DNA of 44,958 nt, taken from positions 1 through 44,958 of the forward strand of contig NZ_WTVK01000045.1 in NCBI RefSeq assembly GCF_012910805.1. The letters are read 5' to 3'. Every line of letters begins with the position of its first letter. Position 1 is the first letter of the stretch. The notes beneath the pieces were generated by a model. That model had not been told where the DNA came from. It made no database searches and saw only the letters and a list, made by a program, of their open reading frames with translations. Shown piece by piece: positions 36,912-44,838 of the stretch. The DNA comes from Aromatoleum evansii (lineage in GTDB: Bacteria > Pseudomonadota > Gammaproteobacteria > Burkholderiales > Rhodocyclaceae). The position numbers and the translations under genes were made by a program.

Positions 36912-38305
36912 CCGCCCGTCCTCAACAGTTCGCCGCGCACCGTCGAACCGGTGCCGACCCCGCTGATCACCGTCACCACCGGCGTCACTGCACCGGTCGG
37001 CCAGACGAAGTCGGCGACCTCGTCGTTGTTCAATTCCTTGCTGTCGAACAGCGTCGCGCCGCTGGCCTTGTCGCGCAGCTGCAGGCGCAGGCGCGCCCCG
37101 CCGGTCGCGATCGCGCGCAGGCGGTAGCCCTGGCCGGCGACGGGAAGCGCCCATGCGACCGGATGCAGGCTGCGGCCGCTGCTGTTCACCATCACCGTCG
37201 CGCTCGCCGTCGGCGGGAACACGACCGCCTGCTCCCAGGTTTCGAAGCTGCCCGATACGGTGCCGCCCGTGCGCGCCCACGGCCCGCGCATCGACAGCAG
37301 GTTGAGGTTGCGCTCCGGCTCGACCGACCTGTCGTCGCCATCGACCCAGCCATCGACCGCGACGACCTGCCGCAGCCCCTGGCGGATGCGTTCGAGATCC
37401 GCGGCGGCGACGGTGTTCCAGCCGCCGCGATGCAGGTTGAAGCCCGACCCGTTCTCGACGTAGATCACGTAGGGCGTGCCGCGATTGCGGTCGACGACGT
37501 AGGCGCCGTAGGTCTTCAGCGTCTCGGCGACCTTGCGCACGGCCGTGGTCTTGATGCTGTCCAGGTCGAACGCGGGCGGCAGCATCACCAGCGCGCCTTC
37601 CGGGATCTGGCCGGTATTGGTCGTCGCTGCGTCGCGGTCGGCCGAAGTCGCCGGGAAGACGTAGGTCGGGTTCGCCGACAGGGCGTTGTAGGTCAGCGAC
37701 ATCGCCAGCGCATGGCGGTACAGCGGCCGGCCGTCGTCGATCTCGTGCTTGCGCACCAGGCCGCCGGAGGTCGGCACCGCGGCCGCCCGCGCGCCCTGGA
37801 AGTAATGCGCCGGATCGCCCCAGCCGCGGCCGTCGAGGCGCGTCCACGCGTACTGCGCGGCCATCCACTGGCCCTCCGACTGGCGCAGCTTGTAGAAGGA
37901 ATGGATGACGCCGGCGAGCGGATCGACGATGTCGGCGTGGCCATCCGCAGCGCTGGCCGGAATCACGCCGGCGGGCCAGCGCGGGATCGCCACCGTGCGA
38001 TGGACGCCCGCATCGGGGTCCCACACGCCCTTGCTGTTCGGCAGCCCGACCACGGTCACCGGCGGATCCTCGCTGCCCGCGAGGAACACGCCGGTCGACC
38101 ACGCGCCTTCGGCGATCGACGGGTAATAGTCCGACTTCGGGATCACGAATTCGCCGAACGTCGGGTTCACGGGCCGGCTGTTCCACGGCGAAGTGGCCGC
38201 GAACGGCGTCTCGTAGCTGCCCCACACCGTGCCGTTCTGCGCCGCCGCACCGGCGCATGCGAGTGTCAGCCCGCAGGCCGCCAGACGCGCGATGATATTC
38301 GTCAT
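36908..38305 (-). CDS. Secreted protein of unknown function in the exopolysaccharide cluster
   Basis: 465 residues with a Sec signal peptide (about 1-22, ending AGAAA). I do not recognise a named family. Conserved-looking motifs include SPWNSRPVNPTFG, DGHADIVDPLAGVIHSFYKL, RHALAMSLTYN, FPATSADRD, a P-rich GALVMLPPAFDLDS, and LKTYGAYVVDRNRGTP. The pattern (DGHxDIVD, HAL, PAT, YGAYVVD) resembles a broad class of secreted proteins whose activity is not known to me. A C-terminal beta-sandwich (about 350-465) may bind sugar. It could modify, degrade or hold the polysaccharide. An AAGGAGG site precedes the ATG, which overlaps the polymerase stop. Confidence 0.85.
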   Translation of the reverse strand: MTNIIARLAACGLTLACAGAAAQNGTVWGSYETPFAATSPWNSRPVNPTFGEFVIPKSDYYPSIAEGAWSTGVFLAGSEDPPVTVVGLPNSKGVWDPDAGVHRTVAIPRWPAGVIPASAADGHADIVDPLAGVIHSFYKLRQSEGQWMAAQYAWTRLDGRGWGDPAHYFQGARAAAVPTSGGLVRKHEIDDGRPLYRHALAMSLTYNALSANPTYVFPATSADRDAATTNTGQIPEGALVMLPPAFDLDSIKTTAVRKVAETLKTYGAYVVDRNRGTPYVIYVENGSGFNLHRGGWNTVAAADLERIRQGLRQVVAVDGWVDGDDRSVEPERNLNLLSMRGPWARTGGTVSGSFETWEQAVVFPPTASATVMVNSSGRSLHPVAWALPVAGQGYRLRAIATGGARLRLQLRDKASGATLFDSKELNNDEVADFVWPTGAVTPVVTVISGVGTGSTVRGELLRTGG

Positions 38306-39693
38306 GTTGTCCCTCCTTGCGTCGGTCTCGCAGCCGCAACCGGCGCCGTCCGGCTCAGCGCGACCGCGCACGCGGCGCCGAGCACGATCCACACGTACCA
38401 GTTGAAGGCGAGATAGGCGAGGACGTTGTCCGACGCGGAAATGATCAGGTACTCGATGAGCAGTGCGATCGCGACGAAGGCGCCGAGGCGGTCGACCACA
38501 GCCATGCGCCGCAGCATCGAGAACAGGCGTGCGAACAGCCACGCGAAGGCCGCAAGGCCCAGCGCGCCGAGTTCGAACAGGATCTGCACGTAGATGTTGT
38601 GCGCGCCGAAATTCACGCCGCCCGAATAGGGGAAGAAGACCGGCGCAAAATGCTTGAACGCACCCAGGCCGTAGCCGAGCGGCAGGTTTTCCGGGCGGAT
38701 CCAGCGCAGGCCGTACTCCCAGATCTGCAGGCGCCAGGCGAAGGAATTGAGCTTCGCGTACTGCACGACTTCGTTGCCGCTACCCAGGTCCAGCACCCGC
38801 TCGCGCACGCCCGGCACCAGCAGCGCGAGCGCCGGTGCTAGCAGCAGGTAGACGAGGTAGCGCCGCTCGAACAGCAGCGTGTACAGCGCGAAAATCGCGA
38901 AGCACGCAACCCATGCGCTGCGCGTCTGCGTGAGCAGCAGCAGGCCCAGCAGCAGCGGCACGTAGGCCGTCAGCAGCGTGCGGCGCAGCGGCGTCAGCGC
39001 GATCGCCGGGCTCTTCAGCGCGTACAGCGACAGCAGCAGCACCAGCGTCAGGTAGAACGCGAAGATGTTCGGATGGCTGAAGGTGCTCTTCAGCCGGAAG
39101 GCCTGCAGGCCGCCCGCGAGCCCGTGCAGCGCCAGCTCTCCCAGCCCGTACGCGGCCGGCAGCAGCGAGGACAGCAGCACCAGCTTCACGCACACCTTGA
39201 AGTCGCCCTCGCCCCTCACGAAGTAAAAGGCGCTGACGAAGACCGCGAAGTAGGACAGCAGGCCGAGGTAGCTCCGCACCGCATCGCCGAGGTTCGGCGC
39301 CATCCCCACTCCGATCAGCGCGGCGATCAGGAAGGCCGCCCAGGGCGCGGCGACGCGCGTGGGAAATCGCTCCGGCCGCGCGGCGACCAGCAGCACCGCG
39401 ATCAGGATCACGAAGGCATTCACCAACCCGCCGAAGCCGATCGCGAGGCCGCCGATCTCCACGCGCGTGGTCTCGAACACCAGGTCGCCCGCAGCGCGCA
39501 ACAGCAGCACCAGCGCGAGCAGCACGAGGCGGTCATACAGGAACAGGATCGCGAGCACCAGCAGGGCCGGCAGCGCCAGCAGCCGCACGGCGCTGCCGGA
39601 CATCGCCTGCGCGTACAGCGGCAGCGCCAGTCCCACCGCCAGCGCGACGAGCAGCGCGCCGCCGGTCAGCACGGCAGGAGGGGGCGACTGCAT
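38302..39693 (-). CDS. O-antigen ligase/polymerase family protein (Wzy-like)
   Basis: A 463-residue integral membrane protein with about 12 helices. A large periplasmic loop in the C-terminal half holds the Wzy_C-type pattern: SFAWRLQIWEYGLRWIRP, PLGYGLGAFKH, and GAHNIYVQILFELG (H...E.G). As the only such protein here, it is the likely polymerase of a Wzx/Wzy pathway. The start is uncertain: an in-frame GTG at 39705 is one base past the upstream stop, but the ATG at 39693 has a GGGA site, so it is preferred. Its stop overlaps the next start (ATGA). Confidence 0.88.
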   Translation of the reverse strand: MQSPPPAVLTGGALLVALAVGLALPLYAQAMSGSAVRLLALPALLVLAILFLYDRLVLLALVLLLRAAGDLVFETTRVEIGGLAIGFGGLVNAFVILIAVLLVAARPERFPTRVAAPWAAFLIAALIGVGMAPNLGDAVRSYLGLLSYFAVFVSAFYFVRGEGDFKVCVKLVLLSSLLPAAYGLGELALHGLAGGLQAFRLKSTFSHPNIFAFYLTLVLLLSLYALKSPAIALTPLRRTLLTAYVPLLLGLLLLTQTRSAWVACFAIFALYTLLFERRYLVYLLLAPALALLVPGVRERVLDLGSGNEVVQYAKLNSFAWRLQIWEYGLRWIRPENLPLGYGLGAFKHFAPVFFPYSGGVNFGAHNIYVQILFELGALGLAAFAWLFARLFSMLRRMAVVDRLGAFVAIALLIEYLIISASDNVLAYLAFNWYVWIVLGAACAVALSRTAPVAAARPTQGGTT

Positions 39694-39706
39694 CGAGTGT
39701 CCCACG

Positions 39707-40669
39707 TCAGTACCCGAAGCGCCCCGTCATGCGCCGCTTGGCGGCACGCGCCAGCGCCACGCCGCACTGCAGCGCGCTGCCCGGGTGGCGCGTCGTCGCG
39801 AGCATGCGGCGACCGAGCCGCAGCACGTCCTCGAACGACCCTGCGCCCGCGAACACGTCGAGGTAGCCCCGCAGCGCCTGCGCCGCCCGGTCGCGCGGCA
39901 GGCGCGCGTAGTCGTCGGCAAACTTGTCAAGCATGCGCCGATGGCCCTGGATCAGGGACGCGGGATTCGACGAGATGCGATGCTTGTCTGCGCCGTTGTG
40001 GAAGTACGAGACGAGGTAATCCTCGACGCAGCAGATCTTCGTCACCCGGCTCAGGCGGATCGACAGGTCCCAGTCCTGGCAGCTCCTGAGATCCTCATCG
40101 AGCCCGCCGACGCACTCGAACACGTCGCGCCGCACGACGATGCTGGAGAAGGTGCCGACATGGTTCGCGACCAGCAGTGCATCCGCGACGCTGCCGTCGA
40201 GGCTGTGGTCCGAGCGCGACACCTCGCCGCCGTCGCGGTCGCGCCCGATGAACCAGGTGTAGGCGACGCCGTACTCCGGCCCGCGCTCGCCCAGCAGCGC
40301 GATCTGCCGCTCGAGCTTGCGCGGCGCCCAGCCGTCATCGCTGTCGAGGAAGGCGATGAAGTCACCCCGCGCAACGCGCACGCCGGTGTTGCGCGCTGCC
40401 GCCCCGCCGCGGTTGCGCTCGTGCGCGACATAGCGAATGCGCGCATCGCCGATCGCGGCAACGCGCTCGCGCGTGTCGTCGGTCGAGGCGTCGTCCACGA
40501 CGACGATCTCGAAGTCCTCCAGCGTCTGCCCCAGCACGCTGGCGATGCACGCGCCGAGCGCGTGGCCACGGTTGTAGGACGGGATCACCACGCTCACGAG
40601 CGGCGCGGGCGCGCGGCGCAGGCACTGCTGCGCGGCGACGATCCCGGGGTCATCGGTCAGGCGGCTCAT
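39707..40669 (-). CDS. Family 2 glycosyltransferase
   Basis: 320 residues with a GT-A domain from about residue 20: VSVVIPSYNRGHAL, VDDASTDDT, NRGGAAARNTG, and the metal-binding DSDDGW. LDEDLRSCQDWDLSIRL is the acceptor-side ED/WD motif. No membrane segment. It is an inverting glycosyltransferase for exopolysaccharide assembly. It starts three bases after the stop of the EpsG-like gene and ends close to the polymerase start. Confidence 0.93.
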   Translation of the reverse strand: MSRLTDDPGIVAAQQCLRRAPAPLVSVVIPSYNRGHALGACIASVLGQTLEDFEIVVVDDASTDDTRERVAAIGDARIRYVAHERNRGGAAARNTGVRVARGDFIAFLDSDDGWAPRKLERQIALLGERGPEYGVAYTWFIGRDRDGGEVSRSDHSLDGSVADALLVANHVGTFSSIVVRRDVFECVGGLDEDLRSCQDWDLSIRLSRVTKICCVEDYLVSYFHNGADKHRISSNPASLIQGHRRMLDKFADDYARLPRDRAAQALRGYLDVFAGAGSFEDVLRLGRRMLATTRHPGSALQCGVALARAAKRRMTGRFGY

Positions 40670-40672
40670 GTC

Positions 40673-41542
40673 TCAATCCCCGTTCATCACGGAACCCGCC
40701 AGGCCCACGCCCGACTCGCGCAGTCGCTCCGCGTAGCGGCGCACGGCCGCCATGCGGCTCGTATTGCGCCGGGCCACCATCAGCGCCGCGCGTGCGCGCG
40801 CCGCGACCATCACGCCATCGGCGCAGCGCTCGCCCGCGGCGGTGTCCAGGATCACTACGTCGAAAGCCGCCGAGTACTGCTGCAGCAGCTGCCCCAGCAT
40901 CGGGCGCGACAGCAGCTCCTGCGGGTTCGGCGGCACCACGCCGGCCTGCAGCACCGCGAGCGAACGCAGGCCGGGCACCGGTCGCAGCGCATCGGGCGCG
41001 GGGCGGCCGAGCAGCAGGGTGGAGAGTCCGCTGCCGGTGTCGAGGCCGAACAGGGTGTGCAGCGAAGGCCGGCGCAGGTCGGCGTCGATCACCAGCGTGC
41101 GCAGCCCGAGCTGCGAGAAGACTACGCCGAGGTTCGCCGCCATCCACGAACGCCCCGCGCCGCGATCCGCGCTCACCACCGCCAGCAGCTTGCGCCCCGC
41201 GGACGGGTCGAACCAGCGCAGCATCAGCTGGCTGCGCAGCGCACGCAGCGCCTCGACCTGCGCCGAGAACGGGTTGAACGCCGCGATCACGCGGGGCGAC
41301 ACCTTGCTCTCGCCCGCCTGCAGGCAGGGGTAGTCGAACTGCCGCGCCATCGCGTAGCGGATGTCGGTCTCGCTCGCGAGGCCCAGCTTCACGGCAGCCT
41401 CGCCGAAGCGCAGGCCCTTGTCGCGCTGCAGGCGCACGATGCGCTCGTTCTCGTCGGCACGCAGGCGGCCCGCCGCCATCAGGATCGCGCCGATCGAATG
41501 TTCGCCCTTCGGATCGAGGGCGCCGCTCAGGGGTGCATTCAT
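40673..41542 (-). CDS. epsG: Chain-length regulator ATPase / tyrosine kinase, EpsG-like
   Basis: 289 residues. The N-terminal part (15-75) is an MshEN/GSPII-like helical domain ending RQFDYPCL. The BY-kinase-like ATPase domain has Walker A GAGRS (128-132), Walker A' VIDADLRRP (151-159) and Walker B VILDTAAG. The usual P-loop Lys is Arg131, and there is no C-terminal tyrosine cluster, so kinase activity is doubtful even if nucleotide binding and polymer control remain. It pairs with the EpsF-like gene, four bases upstream. The family name EpsG follows the methanolan/PEP-CTERM-type loci. Confidence 0.9.
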   Translation of the reverse strand: MNAPLSGALDPKGEHSIGAILMAAGRLRADENERIVRLQRDKGLRFGEAAVKLGLASETDIRYAMARQFDYPCLQAGESKVSPRVIAAFNPFSAQVEALRALRSQLMLRWFDPSAGRKLLAVVSADRGAGRSWMAANLGVVFSQLGLRTLVIDADLRRPSLHTLFGLDTGSGLSTLLLGRPAPDALRPVPGLRSLAVLQAGVVPPNPQELLSRPMLGQLLQQYSAAFDVVILDTAAGERCADGVMVAARARAALMVARRNTSRMAAVRRYAERLRESGVGLAGSVMNGD

Positions 41543-41546
41543 GGGA

Positions 41547-42944
41547 TCAATAGACTCCGGCAGTTCGACTCGACACGCGCGCCCGGGAGACCCGGTCGCC
41601 CCACCGGCTGCCCGGCACGCTGCCGAGCACCGGCACGCCGGGCAGCCCGGCGAGGTCGTCCTCGCCGCGCACCCGCCGGTCGATCAGTTCGATCAGGAGC
41701 GCGCTGCCCACGCCCAGCACTACGCCGACCACCAGCGCCAGCGCCAGCATGACCAGCAGGCGCGGGCCGGACGGCCACATCGGCGTCGCCGCGGGCGTCA
41801 GCACCGCCACGTTCACCTGCTGCGCCTGACTCTCCAGGCTCGTCGCGGAGAGGCGCTGCGCCACCTGGTCGTAGGCCTTCTGCGCGCCCTCGACATCGCG
41901 CTGCAGCACCGAGATCTGGTCGCGATGCTGCTGCAGCTGCAGCACACGCGCCTTCTGCGCCTGCACCGCCGCTGCCACCTCCGCCTCGCGCGCCGCGCTC
42001 ATGCGGCTCGACGAGCCCAGCGACGCGGCGACGCGCTGCGTCTCGGCGCCGATACGCTGCAGCAGCGAAGCGATCACCGCAGCGAGCTTGCCCACCTCGG
42101 GGTGGTTGGGCCCCAGCCGGCCGAGCATCTGCTCGCGCTCGGCCTCGCGCCGCGCGAGCTCGGCCTTCAGGTTGGCGATCAGCGGGTTCTGCGTGACTTC
42201 CGGCAGGGACTCGGCCGCACCGGCCTGGCTGTAGCGCGACCGGCTCTCCGCGCGCTGCCCCTGCACCTGCACGAGCTGGCTCGACAGCTCCGCGAGCCGC
42301 GCCGTCTCGACGTCCAGCCGTCCGTCCGCGGACACGATGCCGTGCTTCTGCTGGTAGTCCGACAGGCGCTTCTGCGCCGCCTCCAGTTCCTCGCGCAGGC
42401 CCTGCGTGCGCTCGTCGAACCACTGCGCGTACTGCCGCGCCGGCTCCACGCGCAGCTCCAGCGCCGTCTCCATGTAAGCTTTGGCGAAGGTGTTGGCGAT
42501 CATCGCGGCGAATTCCGGCTGCGATGCCGTATAGCGGACGCGGATCACGTTGCTCTCGCGCGCGGGCTTCACCTCCAGACGCGAGCGCAGCACCGCGCCG
42601 ATCCAGGCGCGGAGCTCGCCCGTCCCCCCCGTCGCTTCCTGCCACTGCTCGCGGAACTGCGGCATGCGCTCCAGCCCCGCCAGCTCCACGACGCGCAGCG
42701 CGACGCGCTCCGAGCCGATGATGTCGACCTGGGTCGCGATGTGGCTCGCCATCAGCTGCGACGGCATCATGCCGCCCGCGATCGGATCGGCCGACTTCGC
42801 GTCGATGACCAGCGCCGTCTCGGCCGAGTACTTCTGAGGCAGCACGACGCTCACCGCGAAGGCCGCCGCCATGACGACCACCACCACCGCGCACACCAGC
42901 CACAAGCGCGCACGCAGGATGCGCAGGAATTGTCCGAGATTCAT
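41547..42944 (-). CDS. epsF: Wzz-type chain-length determinant protein, EpsF-like
   Basis: 465 residues. An N-terminal transmembrane helix (about 14-36) precedes a Wzz domain (KYSAETALVIDAK). A long coiled coil follows (about 165-365, rich in A, E, Q and R). A Pro-containing PAATPMWPSGP segment leads to the second helix (about 400-425), and the tail is cytoplasmic. It sets polymer length together with the EpsG-like ATPase. It starts 13 bases after the stop of the export protein. Confidence 0.92.
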   Translation of the reverse strand: MNLGQFLRILRARLWLVCAVVVVVMAAAFAVSVVLPQKYSAETALVIDAKSADPIAGGMMPSQLMASHIATQVDIIGSERVALRVVELAGLERMPQFREQWQEATGGTGELRAWIGAVLRSRLEVKPARESNVIRVRYTASQPEFAAMIANTFAKAYMETALELRVEPARQYAQWFDERTQGLREELEAAQKRLSDYQQKHGIVSADGRLDVETARLAELSSQLVQVQGQRAESRSRYSQAGAAESLPEVTQNPLIANLKAELARREAEREQMLGRLGPNHPEVGKLAAVIASLLQRIGAETQRVAASLGSSSRMSAAREAEVAAAVQAQKARVLQLQQHRDQISVLQRDVEGAQKAYDQVAQRLSATSLESQAQQVNVAVLTPAATPMWPSGPRLLVMLALALVVGVVLGVGSALLIELIDRRVRGEDDLAGLPGVPVLGSVPGSRWGDRVSRARVSSRTAGVY

Positions 42945-42957
42945 GATCGGCCCCGCC

Positions 42958-43821
42958 TCAGAAGAGGCTCTCCTTCACGTAGATGATGTCGTCCGGCCGC
43001 AGGCGGTCCTCCAGCGTGGGCTCGATCACCGCGACCTTGCCGTCCGCACCGCGCCGATGGATGCGCAGCCCGCGCACCGTGCCGCGCAGCGTCGGCCCGC
43101 CGCCCGTCGCCAGCGCCTGCATCACCGTCATGTTGCGTTCCAGGCGAAAGGCGCCCGGCTTCTGCACCTCGCCGTAGATGTAGAACACGTCCGCACGCCG
43201 CACGAAGATCACGTCGCCGGGCGACAGCATCATGTTCGCGTCGCCATCGCCACGCTGGAACAGCGCCGGCAGGTCCAGCTCCTGCCGGATGGGCTGGCCG
43301 TCGCGCGTACCGACCAGCACGATCACGTCGTCACCGCCCGTCGCGATTCCGCCTGCGTTCGCGAGCATGTCGGTCACGCGCACGTTGAAGGTGTCGAGCG
43401 GATAGCGGCCCGGCTTGTTCACATGCCCCAGCACAGCCACCTGGTTGCCGCGGATCTGCACCGGCAGCACCGTCACCTGCGGCTGCAGCACGAAGCCGCC
43501 CGTCCGCAGACGCTCCGCAATGAGCGCCTCGGCCGCCGACACCGTGAGTCCGCCCAGCGGAATGCTGCCGATCAGCGGGAAGGTCAGCGCCCCCGTCTCC
43601 GACACCCGCCCTTCGGTCGTGAGGTCGGGGTTCTGGAACACGCTGATGCGCACGATGTCGCCCGGCCCCAGCACGTACTCGCGCGCGTCCGCCCCGACCG
43701 GCGCGGCGACCGCCGCCGGTGCAGGCGGCGGCACCTGGGCCACCGCCCACGCCGACGCGCACGCCAGGCAGATCTGCAGCGAAATCCCGAAAACATCTCG
43801 AATCGTTGTCGACAACAGCAT
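42958..43821 (-). CDS. epsE: Polysaccharide export outer-membrane protein, Wza/EpsE-like
   Basis: 287 residues. A signal peptide (about 1-28, AVAQ cleavage) without a clear lipobox, then Poly_export domain YVLGPGDIVRISVFQNPDL, and SLBB-like domains with VLGHVNKPGRYPL, SPGDVIFVRR and YGEVQKPGAFRLE. The C-terminus ends DDIIYVKESLF. It likely forms the outer-membrane translocon. It follows the EpsD-like lipoprotein by 15 bases, with a GAGGGAGAG ribosome binding site. Confidence 0.93.
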   Translation of the reverse strand: MLLSTTIRDVFGISLQICLACASAWAVAQVPPPAPAAVAAPVGADAREYVLGPGDIVRISVFQNPDLTTEGRVSETGALTFPLIGSIPLGGLTVSAAEALIAERLRTGGFVLQPQVTVLPVQIRGNQVAVLGHVNKPGRYPLDTFNVRVTDMLANAGGIATGGDDVIVLVGTRDGQPIRQELDLPALFQRGDGDANMMLSPGDVIFVRRADVFYIYGEVQKPGAFRLERNMTVMQALATGGGPTLRGTVRGLRIHRRGADGKVAVIEPTLEDRLRPDDIIYVKESLF

Positions 43822-43836
43822 GAATCTCTCCCTCGA

Positions 43837-44745
43837 TCATCGCGGCACGGACGCGCGGGGCGGCTCCGCAGGGGCGACCGCATTCGGGGTCGCGGCCGCG
43901 GGCGCATACTCGATGCGCGCGCCATCGCGCAGGCGCTCGACCTCCGCCTTGGCCAGCGCCGTCTTGCGTTCATTCACCAGATAGCGTTCGATCATCGGGC
44001 GCGCGGTCGCCAGATCCACCGGCTGCTCGCGCGACGTGACGAGATGGACCAGCAGCGCGCCGCTTCCGGTCCGGCTCAGCGCCATCTGCCCGTCCTTCAT
44101 GCGCGCAAAGCCCTTCAGGCTCTCGAGCGGCAGCTGCTCGGCCGGCTTCACCGCGGTGGTGACGCGGAACTCGATCCGTTCGCGCGCAAGCCAGTCCTTC
44201 ACCTCGTCCACGCCCGCCGCCTTCGCGCTCACGCGCTCGAGCTCGTCGAAGCGCTCTACCGGCACGCGGATCTCCAGCTCCTGCAGGCTGTAGATGCGCC
44301 GGCGCGCGAACAGCTCGGGATGGGCCGCATGGAAGGCCGAGATCTCCGCATCGCCCGGCGGCGGGATCTGTTCCGTCACCTGCTCCAGATAGGCCCGTGC
44401 AAGGATCTCCCGCTGCGCCGCCTCGAAGGACTGCAGCACGCGCGGGTCGCGATCGAGCCTGCGTTCGCGCGCCTGCTGCACCATCAGCTCCTGGTCGATC
44501 AGGCGCTCTAGCGCTCCTGTCTCGGTCGCCCCCTGCGACGCCGCGCGGGCCGCGACCGAATTCAATTCATTGGCCTGGATTTCCTGCTCATTCACTTTCG
44601 CAACCACGTCGAACGCCGGCTTTCCTTCCGCCTCGCCCTTGCTGCAGGCATTGAGGAGGAAGACGGCCAGAAGTACGGCAGGAATTGCGCCAGGAAATGG
44701 GCCGGAGAATGGGCCAGAAAATGCGCCGCGTTCAAGCGAAGACAT
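43837..44745 (-). CDS. epsD: EpsD-family peptidylprolyl-isomerase-like lipoprotein
   Basis: 302 residues. A lipoprotein signal ends in FLLNAC (Cys34). An SurA-like N-terminal region (about 40-150, FDVVAKVNEQEIQANELN) precedes a parvulin-like region (about 150-285). It probably assists folding of outer-membrane proteins of the export machine. The frame runs on upstream to 44823, but only the start at 44745 places the signal peptide at the N-terminus; its ribosome binding site is weak. The signal peptide contains a four-residue tandem repeat (AFSG PFSG PFPG AIPA). Confidence 0.88.
   Translation of the reverse strand: MSSLERGAFSGPFSGPFPGAIPAVLLAVFLLNACSKGEAEGKPAFDVVAKVNEQEIQANELNSVAARAASQGATETGALERLIDQELMVQQARERRLDRDPRVLQSFEAAQREILARAYLEQVTEQIPPPGDAEISAFHAAHPELFARRRIYSLQELEIRVPVERFDELERVSAKAAGVDEVKDWLARERIEFRVTTAVKPAEQLPLESLKGFARMKDGQMALSRTGSGALLVHLVTSREQPVDLATARPMIERYLVNERKTALAKAEVERLRDGARIEYAPAAATPNAVAPAEPPRASVPR
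44679..44726. repeat. Imperfect 12-base tandem repeat, four units
   Basis: Units CAGGAATTGCGC, CAGGAAATGGGC, CGGAGAATGGGC and CAGAAAATGCGC follow each other without gaps. They encode the four-residue repeat in the EpsD signal peptide. The unit is a multiple of three, so copy changes would keep frame. Confidence 0.7.
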
Positions 44746-44761
44746 CGATCTACCCGATTGA

Positions 44762-44773
44762 TGATTTGAATCA
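44762..44773. promoter_or_regulatory. AT-rich leader of epsD with TGATT/AATCA dyad
   Basis: TGATT and AATCA face each other across two bases inside the AT-rich patch 44755-44785, 17 bases upstream of the epsD start. No clear -35/-10 pair could be set. It may be an operator or part of the promoter. Confidence 0.3.
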
Positions 44774-44795
44774 GAATATGTAAAGCCGCGGTCGG

Positions 44796-44826
44796 CAATT
44801 GCGCGGCGCACTGCCCCGCGCAATTG
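44796..44826. terminator. 11-bp dyad between the edge gene and epsD
   Basis: CAATTGCGCGG and CCGCGCAATTG are perfect inverted arms around a 9-base spacer, just after the stop of the truncated edge gene. No T run follows on the minus strand. It may be a terminator, an RNA-processing hairpin or a regulator site. Confidence 0.5.
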
Positions 44827-44838
44827 CGCACATCGGAT

